Below are positions 28,596 to 38,393 of a stretch of DNA of 64,000 bases, piece by piece; position 1 is the stretch's first letter, and each line of letters starts with the position of its first letter. Where the stretch lies: contig CABWYP010000002.1 of the NCBI GenBank assembly GCA_902509695.1, positions 47,561-111,560 on the forward strand, in the 5' to 3' direction. Origin of the DNA: an uncultured Alphaproteobacteria bacterium (GTDB lineage: Bacteria > Pseudomonadota > Alphaproteobacteria > HIMB59). A program made the translations under genes and the position numbers. Under the pieces are notes generated by a model. It was not told where the DNA came from, did not search any database, and worked only from the letters and a program-made list of their open reading frames with translations.

Positions 28596-28614
28596 TTTTA
28601 GCCTAGGCTAAAAA
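28595..28614. promoter_or_regulatory. Perfect 20-bp palindrome, candidate MntR operator
   Basis: TTTTTAGCCTAGGCTAAAAA, in the mntR/transporter divergent intergenic, abutting the transporter start. Confidence 0.75.
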
Positions 28615-28653
28615 TTATAGATATAACTAACAAATAGTCAAATTATTCTTTAT

Positions 28654-29073
28654 ATGTTACATTTAATTGTTTTTATGAATAAATCTAATTCTCAATACTC
28701 AAATATCAGAAATCAAAATAAAAATGAAATTTTAGAAGACTACGTTGAAGCTATACAAGAAATTGCTGAAATAAAAGGAGATGTCAAAAATTCAGATTTG
28801 TCTATTCACTTTGGTGTTTCACAGGCAACAGTCAACAAAAACCTTAAAAGACTGATTAACTTTAATTTAGCCAAGTCCGAGCCTTACCGTTCAATTTTTT
28901 TGACGAAGGAGGGAAAAAAACTTGCTGCGATTTCAAGAGAAAAACACGAAATTGTTTATCAATTTTTACTCAAACTAGGTGTGTCTAAAAAAGTTGCCCA
29001 ATACGATAGTGAGGGCATCGAACATCATGTAAGTGAGGAAACGTTAAGATTGATGAAAAAATTTAATAAATAA
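28654..29073 (+). CDS. mntR: DtxR-family manganese regulator MntR; start may be at 28675
   Basis: YVEAIQEI, HTH SDLSIHFGVSQATVNKNLKRL, DSEGIEHHVSEETL metal-site motif. Confidence 0.9.
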   Translation: MLHLIVFMNKSNSQYSNIRNQNKNEILEDYVEAIQEIAEIKGDVKNSDLSIHFGVSQATVNKNLKRLINFNLAKSEPYRSIFLTKEGKKLAAISREKHEIVYQFLLKLGVSKKVAQYDSEGIEHHVSEETLRLMKKFNK

Positions 29074-29074
29074 A

Positions 29075-30664
29075 TTATTTTTTTGACTTAGAAATCATTT
29101 TTTCTTCAATGAAACTGTCGAAGATATAAATTACTATAGACAAGAAAATTATAATTGTAACAGCATGAAGACTTCCATGTTCAAACATTTCATTTGAAGA
29201 GTACTCATATAAGCTTGTTGCTAGAGTATCAAAGTTAAATGGTCTTAAAAGTAGAGTAATAGGTAATTCTTTAAATGTATCTACAAAAACTATTAAATAT
29301 CCAGCTAATATACTTATTTTTATTTGAGGTACGATTATTCTAAAGTAAGTAGTTGATGGTCTTCTCCCTATTAATCTAGATGCATCATCAATTGATTTAC
29401 CTATCTTGTCTAACCCCGAGTCTATAGAATTATTAGATAAGGCTATAAGCCTTATCACTAATGCTAGAATAAGACCAAATAAAGTGGCTGCCAAAGAAAA
29501 TGAAGAGAAGTTATTAAAAAGACTTAATAGAATTAAAACACCTAAAGCAATAACAACTCCTGGAAGAGCGTATCCTAAATTTATTATTTTTTTATAAATA
29601 AAAAATCTTCTTTTTTCTGAGAATCTACTTATAAAATTTATAAATATTGAAACAAGAATACAAATACATCCTGCTAATGCACCAACTAAGCTTGAATTAA
29701 AAAGAGATGAAAGGTAGTTTGAAAAATCGATTACATTTATATGAGTTAAAAATAAATAAATTGAAAAAATTAAAGGTACTAAAAAACCAAATAATATTGG
29801 TATTGACCCTATCATCAAAACCACAGCAGTTTTAATCTTACCTAAATTATATCTTGACCATTGAATATTCTCATAGCTTGAATTATGAAATCTCTTATTA
29901 CCTTTAACTTTTTGTTCAAAAAAATAAAGAGACGACATAAGTATAATAATAATTAGAGATAATGAAAAAGCTGAGGGTAAATCGTTAATTATAGAAATAT
30001 ACTGAAAAACACCAATAGTCAGTGTTTGCAAACCAAAGAAATCTGCAACTCCAAAATCATTGACAGTTTCCATCAATACTAAAGCTAATCCTGCAGCTAT
30101 CCCAGGTAGTGCCATAGGAAGACTCACTTTGTAAAAACACTCAAAAGGTGTTTTCCCCATAGTTTTTGCTGCCTCTAAGTATCTTACTGAAAAATTAATG
30201 ATTGCTATTCTTGTTAAAAGATAAACATATGGAAAAAGTGAAAAACTTAAAACAAGGGCAGCAGAAAAACTATTTCTTAAGGAAAAACCATCATATTGGG
30301 GAAAGATAAAAGACAAATATCCGCCTGGTTCTAAAATTTCTGCATAACAATAGGCCGAAATATACGCCGGAACCCCCAAAGGAAAAATACACATTACTTG
30401 AATAATTTTTCTGCCCCAATAATTTGTCATGGTGTTTATCCAAGCAAGGGGAACGCTTATCAATAAAACAATTATTGTTACAAGAAATAATATTTTTGTA
30501 GAACCTAATATATATCTTGTAACATACAGATTATGATCAAGATTAATTGAGATAAATCCTTTAAATAAAATAAAAATAGTAGGAGATAAAAGTAAAAAAC
30601 TAATTATAAAAAATATACTTAATTTAATAATATTATTATTCATAAAATAATTAAGAATATACAA
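29075..30664 (-). CDS. Iron(III)-type ABC transporter permease (FbpB-like, duplicated)
   Basis: Two permease repeats with EAAKTMGKTPFECFYKVSLPMALPGIAAG and DDASRLIGRRPSTTYFRIIVPQIKISILAG EAA-type loops. Confidence 0.88.
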   Translation of the reverse strand: MYILNYFMNNNIIKLSIFFIISFLLLSPTIFILFKGFISINLDHNLYVTRYILGSTKILFLVTIIVLLISVPLAWINTMTNYWGRKIIQVMCIFPLGVPAYISAYCYAEILEPGGYLSFIFPQYDGFSLRNSFSAALVLSFSLFPYVYLLTRIAIINFSVRYLEAAKTMGKTPFECFYKVSLPMALPGIAAGLALVLMETVNDFGVADFFGLQTLTIGVFQYISIINDLPSAFSLSLIIIILMSSLYFFEQKVKGNKRFHNSSYENIQWSRYNLGKIKTAVVLMIGSIPILFGFLVPLIFSIYLFLTHINVIDFSNYLSSLFNSSLVGALAGCICILVSIFINFISRFSEKRRFFIYKKIINLGYALPGVVIALGVLILLSLFNNFSSFSLAATLFGLILALVIRLIALSNNSIDSGLDKIGKSIDDASRLIGRRPSTTYFRIIVPQIKISILAGYLIVFVDTFKELPITLLLRPFNFDTLATSLYEYSSNEMFEHGSLHAVTIIIFLSIVIYIFDSFIEEKMISKSKK

Positions 30665-31236
30665 GACATTAAAAGAACAGCCATTACTCTATTGAATGTG
30701 ACTACCTTTCTTTTATCACTTAAATAATTTCTAAATGAGTGACCTATAGCAGCCCAAACTATGGCACTTGTTGCAGTAGAAATAACAAAACATATAAAAA
30801 TTAATAAAAATTCTATTTCATATGAAAATTTATTTTGTATGAATACTGCTGAACTTGACATAGCTACTGTTAAAACCTTTGGGTTAATTATTTGAAAAAA
30901 GTAAATATCTTTAAATGAAAATCTCCTAAAATTTTTTTCATCAGAAAAGCCTGAAGATATAAATATTTTGTATGAAAGATAAGTTAAAAAACATACTGCT
31001 GTAATTTTAATTATTAAAGCTACGGCTGGAAAAGATTCATATACCTCTCCAATCCCTAGTAGGCACAGTGTCAAAACAGATAAAAATCCAAAAAAAACTC
31101 CAAAGATTAGCGGTATTGTTTTTCTAAAACCATAGTTTACGGCATGAGTTGAAAGGATTATATTATTTGGCCCAGGTGTTATTGCAGCAGTCATTGCAAA
31201 GGTTAATATTGGTGCCATAAAGTAGATGTATTCCAA
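30640..31236 (-). CDS. LysE-family exporter
   Basis: AAITPGPNNIILSTHAVNYGFRKTIPLIFGVFFG; FFQIINPKVLTVAMSS. Confidence 0.88.
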   Translation of the reverse strand: MEYIYFMAPILTFAMTAAITPGPNNIILSTHAVNYGFRKTIPLIFGVFFGFLSVLTLCLLGIGEVYESFPAVALIIKITAVCFLTYLSYKIFISSGFSDEKNFRRFSFKDIYFFQIINPKVLTVAMSSSAVFIQNKFSYEIEFLLIFICFVISTATSAIVWAAIGHSFRNYLSDKRKVVTFNRVMAVLLMSCIFLIIL

Positions 31237-31332
31237 AGTATCGAGATATTATTCTTAAAATTCAATAAATACAAAATAAGTTATAAATTTGCTAAATTGT
31301 CCTTATTAATATAATTAAATATGACTGTTTAA

Positions 31333-31418
31333 GGCGTTGTGGCGGAATGGTAGACGCGCCGGATTCAAAATCCGGTGAGGGCAACCTCGTGAGAGTTCGA
31401 GTCTCTCCAGCGCTACCA
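31333..31418 (+). tRNA. tRNA-Leu (anticodon CAA), CCA encoded
   Basis: GGCGTTGTGGCGGAATGGTAGACGCGCCGGATTCAAAATCCGGTGAGGGCAACCTCGTGAGAGTTCGAGTCTCTCCAGCGCTACCA with long variable arm. Confidence 0.95.
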
Positions 31419-31423
31419 AATGC

Positions 31424-31903
31424 ATGATTAATATGAAAAAAAAACCATCTCTAACCTCAATATTCTCATTATTTTCTACTGGAATAACAATAGTTACAAA
31501 CGGTAACATAAAAGCAAATTATTTTGGATGTACTATTAACTCATTTAGTAGTGTTTCACTTAATCCACCTATGTTTTTATTTTGCTTAGGTAATTATAAT
31601 AATTATTTAAAAACATTTAAGTTAGGTAGCTCTTTAAACGTAAATTTTTTATCTTTTTCTCAAAAAAAACTAGCAAATAAGTTTGCAAGCAAAATTGAAC
31701 AAAGGTGGCAAGATTCAGTTTACTCTTTAGGTAAAAATAAAGTTCCTTTTTTTAAATCCTCACTTGGCGTAATAGAGGGTAAGGTTCAAAAAAAAATAAA
31801 ATCTGGCGATCACACTATAATTATTTCCCAAATCACAGATTTTTATAAACTATCTGCAAAAAAACCTCTTATCTATTACAAAAGTAAATTCCAAACTATT
31901 TAA
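31424..31903 (+). CDS. Flavin reductase-domain protein; start may be 31433
   Basis: FSTGITIVTN, CTINSFSSVSLNPPMFLFCL motif. Confidence 0.88.
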   Translation: MINMKKKPSLTSIFSLFSTGITIVTNGNIKANYFGCTINSFSSVSLNPPMFLFCLGNYNNYLKTFKLGSSLNVNFLSFSQKKLANKFASKIEQRWQDSVYSLGKNKVPFFKSSLGVIEGKVQKKIKSGDHTIIISQITDFYKLSAKKPLIYYKSKFQTI

Positions 31904-31908
31904 ATTAA

Positions 31909-32844
31909 ATGAAATATTTAGATATCAGCTTTGAAGATTTATACATAAAAGATGAATTATTTTTAACTATAGGTAATTTTGACGGTATCCATAAAGGTCA
32001 TGAAGATGTTTTAAATAATTTAATCTCTGATGCTAATTCATCAAATACTAAAACTGCAATATTATCTTTCAATCCACATCCAAAAATTTTTTTTAATAAT
32101 GAAAAAAACTTTTTAATTAATTCCAAGAATAAAAAGATATCAATACTTCAAAATTTTAAAATTGACTATCTTATTGATTTGAAATTTGATGAAAGTCTAA
32201 CTCAATTGAGTTTTAATCAATTTGAACAAGACATTTTACTAAATAAATTGAATATCAAAAAACTATATTTAGGAAAAGACTTTAGATACGGGAACCAAAG
32301 AAAAGGGAGTCTGAATACTCTTAGAAAGTTATGTGATAGTTCTAATATAAATCTTGAAGAGCTTCATTTATTAAATGATAAAATCTCTAATGAAAAAATA
32401 TCTTCTAGTAAAATTCGTGAGCTCCTTAAAAATGGTGAAATTAAAAAAGCCAATAATTATTTACATCAAAAATTTAGTATATCTGGGCAAGTGATTTTAG
32501 GTGATCAAAGAGGGAGAACCATTGGAATACCCACTGCTAATATATTATTTCCAGAAAGTATTATTCAGATTCCATATGGTGTCTATGCAATAAAAATTAA
32601 AATATTAAAAAATCATTATTTTGGTATTGCCAATTTTGGTATGCGTCCAACATTTAATAAAACTACATCAATTTTAGAGGTTCATATATTTGACTTTGAT
32701 GAAGATATTTATGGCAATGATGTAGAAGTAATATTTTTCGAAAAAATTAGAAATGAACAAAAATTTGATGGAATAAAAGAATTGTTAAAGCAGATTTCTT
32801 TAGATATCACTGTAGCTAAGAAAATTTTAAAATATGGAAATTAA
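31909..32844 (+). CDS. ribF: Bifunctional riboflavin kinase/FAD synthetase
   Basis: LTIGNFDGIHKGHEDVL, DFRYGNQRKGS, GIPTANI, YGVYAI motifs. Confidence 0.95.
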   Translation: MKYLDISFEDLYIKDELFLTIGNFDGIHKGHEDVLNNLISDANSSNTKTAILSFNPHPKIFFNNEKNFLINSKNKKISILQNFKIDYLIDLKFDESLTQLSFNQFEQDILLNKLNIKKLYLGKDFRYGNQRKGSLNTLRKLCDSSNINLEELHLLNDKISNEKISSSKIRELLKNGEIKKANNYLHQKFSISGQVILGDQRGRTIGIPTANILFPESIIQIPYGVYAIKIKILKNHYFGIANFGMRPTFNKTTSILEVHIFDFDEDIYGNDVEVIFFEKIRNEQKFDGIKELLKQISLDITVAKKILKYGN

Positions 32845-35611
32845 AGATACTATACTTTTACCAAAAACTGATTTCTCTATGAAGGCTGATCTACCAAAAA
32901 AAGAGCCATCTATACTTAAAAATTGGTATGAAAATCAAATTTATCAAAAGCTTAGAGATACATCAAAAAACAAAGAAAAATTTATTTTACATGATGGTCC
33001 ACCTTACGCTAATGGGCATCTTCATATGGGACATGCCTTAAATAAAATACTAAAAGACATCATAGTTAAATACCAACAATTACTAAATAAAAATTCAATT
33101 TATGTTCCAGGCTGGGATTGTCACGGACTTCCAATTGAATGGAAGATTGAAGAGGAATATAGGTCGAAAAAACTAAACAAAGATGACGTCCCTGTAATAG
33201 AATTTCGAAAACAATGCAGAGATTTTGCCGACAAGTGGATTGGTATACAAAAAAAAGAATTTCAAAGATTAGGGGTAATTGGTGATTGGGATAATCCTTA
33301 TACAACAATGCACTATAAGGCAGAGGCTCAAATAGTTAGAGAATTAGGTAAATTTTTAGATAATGGAGGAATATATAAAGGTCATAGACCGGTATTATGG
33401 TCTGTTGTTGAAAAAACAGCTCTAGCAGATGCCGAAGTAGAATATCAAGATCACAAATCGACAACTATTTATGCGTCGTTTCCTATTTCCAATACAAATA
33501 AAGAAAATTTAAAAGATCATTCAATTGTAATATGGACAACTACTCCTTGGACTATCCCAGGAAATAGGGCATTGGCTATCCATGAAAATATAAATTATCA
33601 ATCTGTATCTTTTGTCAAAGAAGAAATTTCAAGAAAAATAATTATTGCTGAGGAATTAACTGAAAATTTTCTAAAGGAAAATAATATTGAAGAAAGCAAG
33701 ATAAATTTTTCATTGAAGGGAAGTGAATTATTAGATTCAAAGTGTAAACATCCTTTATATCAGTCAGGATATAATTTTGAAGTACCTATTCTTCACGGTG
33801 ATTTTGTAACTACAGAACAAGGTACAGGTATAGTTCATATTTGCCCCGTTCATGGTATGGATGATTTTCTCTTAGGAAAAAAGCATAATTTAGAACTTCC
33901 AATGACTATTGATGAAGGAGGTATATACTATGATCATATACCTGTGTTTGCTGGTAAACATATTTTTAAAGTAGATCAAGAAGTATGTGATGAAATTAAT
34001 AAATGTAATAATTTAATTTCTCAAGGCCAGCTTACACATAGCTACCCTCATTCGTGGAGGTCAAAGGCGCCTTTAGTTTACAAAAACACTTCACAATGGT
34101 TTATTTCAATGGAAACTAATGAGTTAAGAAAAAAAGCAATCGATGCAATTAACAAAACAGATTTTTTTCCAAAGCAAGGTCAAAATCGACTAAGAAGCAT
34201 GATCCAAGATAGACCTGATTGGTGTGTCTCAAGGCAAAGAGTTTGGGGAGTTCCTTTACCAATATTTGTTAATAAAAAATCAGGCGAACCTCTCAGAGAT
34301 AATATAATTATTGAGAGAATTGCAAAAATATATGAAAAAGAGGGAGGAGATGCATGGTTTAATTCAAAACCATCAAGGTTCTTAGCTCCTGATTATGATG
34401 AAAAGGATTTTGAGCAAGTTAAAGATGTTGTTGAGGTATGGTTTGATAGTGGATCCACCCACTCCTATGTATTAGAAGAAAGAGAAGATCTTATATGGCC
34501 TGCTTCAATGTATTTAGAAGGCTCAGATCAACATCGGGGTTGGTTCCACTCATCACTATTAGAGTCATGTGGCACTAGGGGGAGAGCGCCTTTTGAGAGC
34601 ATTTTATCTCATGGGTTTGTCGTAGATGGCAAGGGAAGAAAAATGTCTAAATCTATAGGAAATGTTATATCTCCTGATGAGGTAATTGATAAATTTGGTG
34701 CTGATATATTAAGAATTTGGGTTGTGGCATCAGACTATTCGGAAGACCTAAAAATTGATAATCAAATTATTAATTATCAAATCGACTCATATAGAAAAAT
34801 TAGAAATACAATTAGATTTTTACTAGGAAATTTGAATAATTTTTCTCCTGAAAATATAATTGAAGTAAAAGAAATGCCAAATTTAGAAAAATACTTACTA
34901 GGAAGTATCTCCAAATTAAATAAAGAATTAAAATCCTTTGTGAATGATCATGATTACCATGAAATTTATGTAAAATTACTAAATTTCTGTACTTTGGATT
35001 TATCCGCTTTTTATTTCGATATCAGAAAAGATACACTTTATTGTGATCATATTACTAGTAATAAAAGAAAATCAGTTACTACCTGCTTACATATAGTTTT
35101 TGAATTTCTTACAAAATGGCTTTCGCCAGTAATATCTTTTACAGCTGAGGAGGCATGGCTATCTAGGAACTACAACAATACTGAAAGTATTTTAATGCAA
35201 ACAATCAAAGATAAAGATTTTGACTTCAGCAATGAACACTTAAATGAAACATTTATCGAGTTAAAAAGAGTAAGAAGATGTATTACCGCAGCATTAGAAT
35301 TAAAAAGAAACGAAAAAGTGATAGGTTCTAGTCTTCAGGCAAATATTAAATTATATATATCAGTACAAAGTCAAAATTTATTGAAAGATATAAACTTAGC
35401 TGAAATGTGTATTGTAAGTAATGTAGAGGTTCATGATATTTCCACAAAAATAAATAGCACCGCTCAATTTGAAGAAGAAGATATTTTTGTTGAAGTTTTA
35501 TTAGCTGATGGCAAAAAATGTGATAGATGCTGGACAGTCCTCCCAGAAGTTGAAGATAATCCAAATAATTTGTGTAAGAGATGTGATGATGTTTGGAAAA
35601 CATTCCAATAG
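32834..35611 (+). CDS. ileS: Isoleucyl-tRNA synthetase
   Basis: HDGPPYANGHLHMGHALNKILKD (HIGH), KMSKSIGN (KMSKS), C-terminal Zn site CDRC..CKRC. Confidence 0.98.
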   Translation: MEIKDTILLPKTDFSMKADLPKKEPSILKNWYENQIYQKLRDTSKNKEKFILHDGPPYANGHLHMGHALNKILKDIIVKYQQLLNKNSIYVPGWDCHGLPIEWKIEEEYRSKKLNKDDVPVIEFRKQCRDFADKWIGIQKKEFQRLGVIGDWDNPYTTMHYKAEAQIVRELGKFLDNGGIYKGHRPVLWSVVEKTALADAEVEYQDHKSTTIYASFPISNTNKENLKDHSIVIWTTTPWTIPGNRALAIHENINYQSVSFVKEEISRKIIIAEELTENFLKENNIEESKINFSLKGSELLDSKCKHPLYQSGYNFEVPILHGDFVTTEQGTGIVHICPVHGMDDFLLGKKHNLELPMTIDEGGIYYDHIPVFAGKHIFKVDQEVCDEINKCNNLISQGQLTHSYPHSWRSKAPLVYKNTSQWFISMETNELRKKAIDAINKTDFFPKQGQNRLRSMIQDRPDWCVSRQRVWGVPLPIFVNKKSGEPLRDNIIIERIAKIYEKEGGDAWFNSKPSRFLAPDYDEKDFEQVKDVVEVWFDSGSTHSYVLEEREDLIWPASMYLEGSDQHRGWFHSSLLESCGTRGRAPFESILSHGFVVDGKGRKMSKSIGNVISPDEVIDKFGADILRIWVVASDYSEDLKIDNQIINYQIDSYRKIRNTIRFLLGNLNNFSPENIIEVKEMPNLEKYLLGSISKLNKELKSFVNDHDYHEIYVKLLNFCTLDLSAFYFDIRKDTLYCDHITSNKRKSVTTCLHIVFEFLTKWLSPVISFTAEEAWLSRNYNNTESILMQTIKDKDFDFSNEHLNETFIELKRVRRCITAALELKRNEKVIGSSLQANIKLYISVQSQNLLKDINLAEMCIVSNVEVHDISTKINSTAQFEEEDIFVEVLLADGKKCDRCWTVLPEVEDNPNNLCKRCDDVWKTFQ

Positions 35612-36071
35612 AAGCGTTAAATTACTTATCTTTCTATTTTTTTTTTTAATTATTTTTGACCAATTAACCAAAAATTTGGTTATTCAAAAACTAGAGCTTT
35701 ATGAAAGTTTGAGTTTTCTTCCCTTTGTCAATTTTACATTTGTCGTAAATTATGGATTTGCATTTGGTTTTCTAAATAATCCATCAATAAATCAATTAAT
35801 TGTGAGCTTTTTCATACTCTCAATAATATTTTATTTTGTCTATCTTTTGATCAAAACTCAGGATCAAATTTTTCGTTTCTCATTGGTTTTGATCCTTTCT
35901 GGCGCATTAGGAAACTTTATAGATAGAATTTTTAGAGGATTTGTTATTGATTTTATTGATGTCTTTGTATCCCAATATCATTGGCCAGCTTTTAATTTTG
36001 CTGATAGCTGGATTACCATAGGATTTATGATAATGATATTTAATATTTTATTTTTAAATAAAAAATTATGA
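35586..36071 (+). CDS. lspA: Lipoprotein signal peptidase; start trimmed
   Basis: FDQLTKNLV, VVNYGFAFGFL, GALGNFIDRIFRGFVIDFIDV, FNFADSWI. Confidence 0.95.
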   Translation: MMFGKHSNRSVKLLIFLFFFLIIFDQLTKNLVIQKLELYESLSFLPFVNFTFVVNYGFAFGFLNNPSINQLIVSFFILSIIFYFVYLLIKTQDQIFRFSLVLILSGALGNFIDRIFRGFVIDFIDVFVSQYHWPAFNFADSWITIGFMIMIFNILFLNKKL

Positions 36072-36379
36072 AAAATTTTGTTTTATTAATTCTTTTAGTC
36101 TTCACTCTTGGTTGTCAAAGAGAGAAAATGAATGAGGTTGGCGTTGGCTATAATAAGACTTTGATCGTACCTCCTAGCAATGATCTACCAAAACCAGGCG
36201 GTACAAATCAAGAAGGTACTCAAATTTTATCATCAAATGACAATCCTCTTGTTAAGTCCATTCTTGACAAAACTGATGCTAGTAAAATTGACGATAGCGT
36301 AGTTAACAAAATTGATAATGAGTCTGGTTACAAAACAGATAAAAATTTTTTTAAGTGGCTATTTAATAGCAATAAATAA
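36068..36379 (+). CDS. DUF3035/BamF-like lipoprotein
   Basis: Lipobox TLGCQ, LIVPPSNDLPKPGG motif, downstream of lspA as in other alphaproteobacteria. Confidence 0.75.
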   Translation: MKNFVLLILLVFTLGCQREKMNEVGVGYNKTLIVPPSNDLPKPGGTNQEGTQILSSNDNPLVKSILDKTDASKIDDSVVNKIDNESGYKTDKNFFKWLFNSNK

Positions 36380-36414
36380 AAATAAATAAAAATAATTAAA
36401 AATAAATAAACTAT

Positions 36415-37572
36415 ATGAAAATTAAAAATAATATCAAAAAACTTAAATTTAATAAAAAATATTCATTTAAATATTCATTAAATGATTTTTTAGAGCTTGA
36501 TATGTTTAATCCCATTAATAAAAAAGATTATTTTTCTCAATATAACTTAGATATTTTTAAAAATAAAAGTTTTAGAACGCATGTTTTTGGAATGGGAGGG
36601 TCTTCATTAAGCACTAAATTATTAGCACAATTTATAGATCCTAGTGTAATTAATAAATCTTTGTATATTTATGATAATCCTTCACCGGTATCTATTAAAT
36701 CTAACTTAACAAACTTAAATATTAATAATAAAGACAAGTTTATATTTATTTCAAAATCTGGAAATACAATCGAAATTCAATTCTTTCTCCATTTAGTCAT
36801 TAAAATCTTAAAGCAAAAAAATATCAAAAATATTTTTAAAAAATTTATTTTCATCACCGAAGATAATAAAAACTACATGCATAATTTTGCTTATAAAAAA
36901 AATATTTTATGTTTTAATCACGACGTTAATATTGGGGGTAGATTTAGTATGTTCTCAATTACTGGCTTATTGCCATTAATTGTAATGGGATATTCTTTAA
37001 AAAAGCTATTAAAAAATTTTATAGCTGCAAAAAATAAATTCATTAAAAATCATCAAACTCTCGCTAATAATATCTTTTCTTCATTAAGATACGAAGATAT
37101 CAACAAATTGAGCAATATAGTTGGCCTTAGTTATCATGATAAAATTCACTCAGTTAATGAATGGTATCGACAAATATTTGCCGAGAGCCTTGGTAAAAAT
37201 AAAAAAGCTAAAAATTACATATCAGCATATGGTTCTATTGATCAACATAGTCAATTTCAATTATTTATAGATGGTCCAAAAGATAAACGTTTTATTTTTT
37301 TTGAGATGCAAAATAAAACACAAATTATAAAAAATAAAAATGATTTAATTGCTAATTATAACCTTATTTCAGTATTAGAAAAAGGTGCAATTAAAACTCT
37401 CGAGCAAAAAAATTTTCTTGTTGATCAAATTATGATTGATGAGAATTTAGAAGATTATAGCTACTTAATCTTTTATTTAATTTTTGATATTTTTTTACGT
37501 TCTAAAGTAGCTAAGATAAATTTTTTAGATCAACCTGCTGTAGAAATTTTAAAAAGAAATACGAGAATATAA
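36415..37572 (+). CDS. pgi: Glucose-6-phosphate isomerase (compact)
   Basis: VFGMGGSSLSTKLLA, FISKSGNTIE, GGRFSMFSITGLLPL, GSIDQHSQFQLFIDGP. Confidence 0.88.
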   Translation: MKIKNNIKKLKFNKKYSFKYSLNDFLELDMFNPINKKDYFSQYNLDIFKNKSFRTHVFGMGGSSLSTKLLAQFIDPSVINKSLYIYDNPSPVSIKSNLTNLNINNKDKFIFISKSGNTIEIQFFLHLVIKILKQKNIKNIFKKFIFITEDNKNYMHNFAYKKNILCFNHDVNIGGRFSMFSITGLLPLIVMGYSLKKLLKNFIAAKNKFIKNHQTLANNIFSSLRYEDINKLSNIVGLSYHDKIHSVNEWYRQIFAESLGKNKKAKNYISAYGSIDQHSQFQLFIDGPKDKRFIFFEMQNKTQIIKNKNDLIANYNLISVLEKGAIKTLEQKNFLVDQIMIDENLEDYSYLIFYLIFDIFLRSKVAKINFLDQPAVEILKRNTRI

Positions 37573-37573
37573 T

Positions 37574-37867
37574 TTGTTAAATAAATTAATATTTTTATTT
37601 AAAGCAAACTCATTATTTCACCTTGTTAAAATATTTATTATTTTTGCTATCGCAGGTTCATTATCAGTATTTTTATCTGATCCTGTTTTAAAAATTATAA
37701 AACTTGATGAGTTAATTTCATTTTATCCAATCTATATAATTATTAGATTAATTATAATATTTCCCTTATATCAAATAACTTTATTTGTAGTAGCTTTTAC
37801 TTTTGGAGAATATAGTTATTTTAAGAAATTCTTTCTTAAGTTTATTAATTATTTTAAATTTCGTTAG
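37574..37867 (+). CDS. Small membrane protein (DUF6787-like)
   Basis: Hydrophobic 97-aa ORF; overlaps convergent rsmD 3' end. Confidence 0.6.
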   Translation: MLNKLIFLFKANSLFHLVKIFIIFAIAGSLSVFLSDPVLKIIKLDELISFYPIYIIIRLIIIFPLYQITLFVVAFTFGEYSYFKKFFLKFINYFKFR

Positions 37868-38393
37868 TCTTCTTTAAAAAAAATAAATTTTTACTTTTAT
37901 ACTTCTTTTGAAATATTAAATTTTGATGTTCAAACTTTTGGTCTGTTTCTATTATAATTAAACAATTTATTGGTATTTTTTTATATATATTGTGCATAAA
38001 TAAATTAACCTTATCTTTATAAGGTGGGTCTATGTAAATAATATCTGAATTTTCTAAAACTAATTCACTTTTAATGTAAGCATCTTCATTTTTTAAGAGG
38101 TAGTTCTTAAATTCTGTATTAACCAGAAATTTTCTAATAATTTGAATATTGACAGTATCAATATCATTAAAAATTACTTTTTTTGCTCCTCTAGATATCG
38201 CCTCTAGTCCAATAGATCCAGAACCACAAAATAAATCACAAAATATCGACTCTTCTAGTTTAATATTTAATATTTTATTATGATTAATTATATTAAATAA
38301 ATCTTCCCTTATTCTTGATAATGTTGGCCGAAATTTACTATTTTTATGAATTAAAATAGACTGTCCTTTAATCTTACCGCTTATTATTTTCAC
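37854..38393 (-). CDS. rsmD: 16S rRNA (guanine966-N2)-methyltransferase
   Basis: ISGKIKGQSI, RPTLSRIREDLFNII, FCDLFCGSGSIGLEAISRGA, IYIDPPYK. Confidence 0.94.
   Translation of the reverse strand: MKIISGKIKGQSILIHKNSKFRPTLSRIREDLFNIINHNKILNIKLEESIFCDLFCGSGSIGLEAISRGAKKVIFNDIDTVNIQIIRKFLVNTEFKNYLLKNEDAYIKSELVLENSDIIYIDPPYKDKVNLFMHNIYKKIPINCLIIIETDQKFEHQNLIFQKKYKSKNLFFLKKTNEI

Noticed and set aside
31315-31509. 64-aa minus-strand ORF over tRNA-Leu
   Set aside because: LERLELSRGCPHRILNPARLPFRH is a known antisense tRNA read-through; not a gene.
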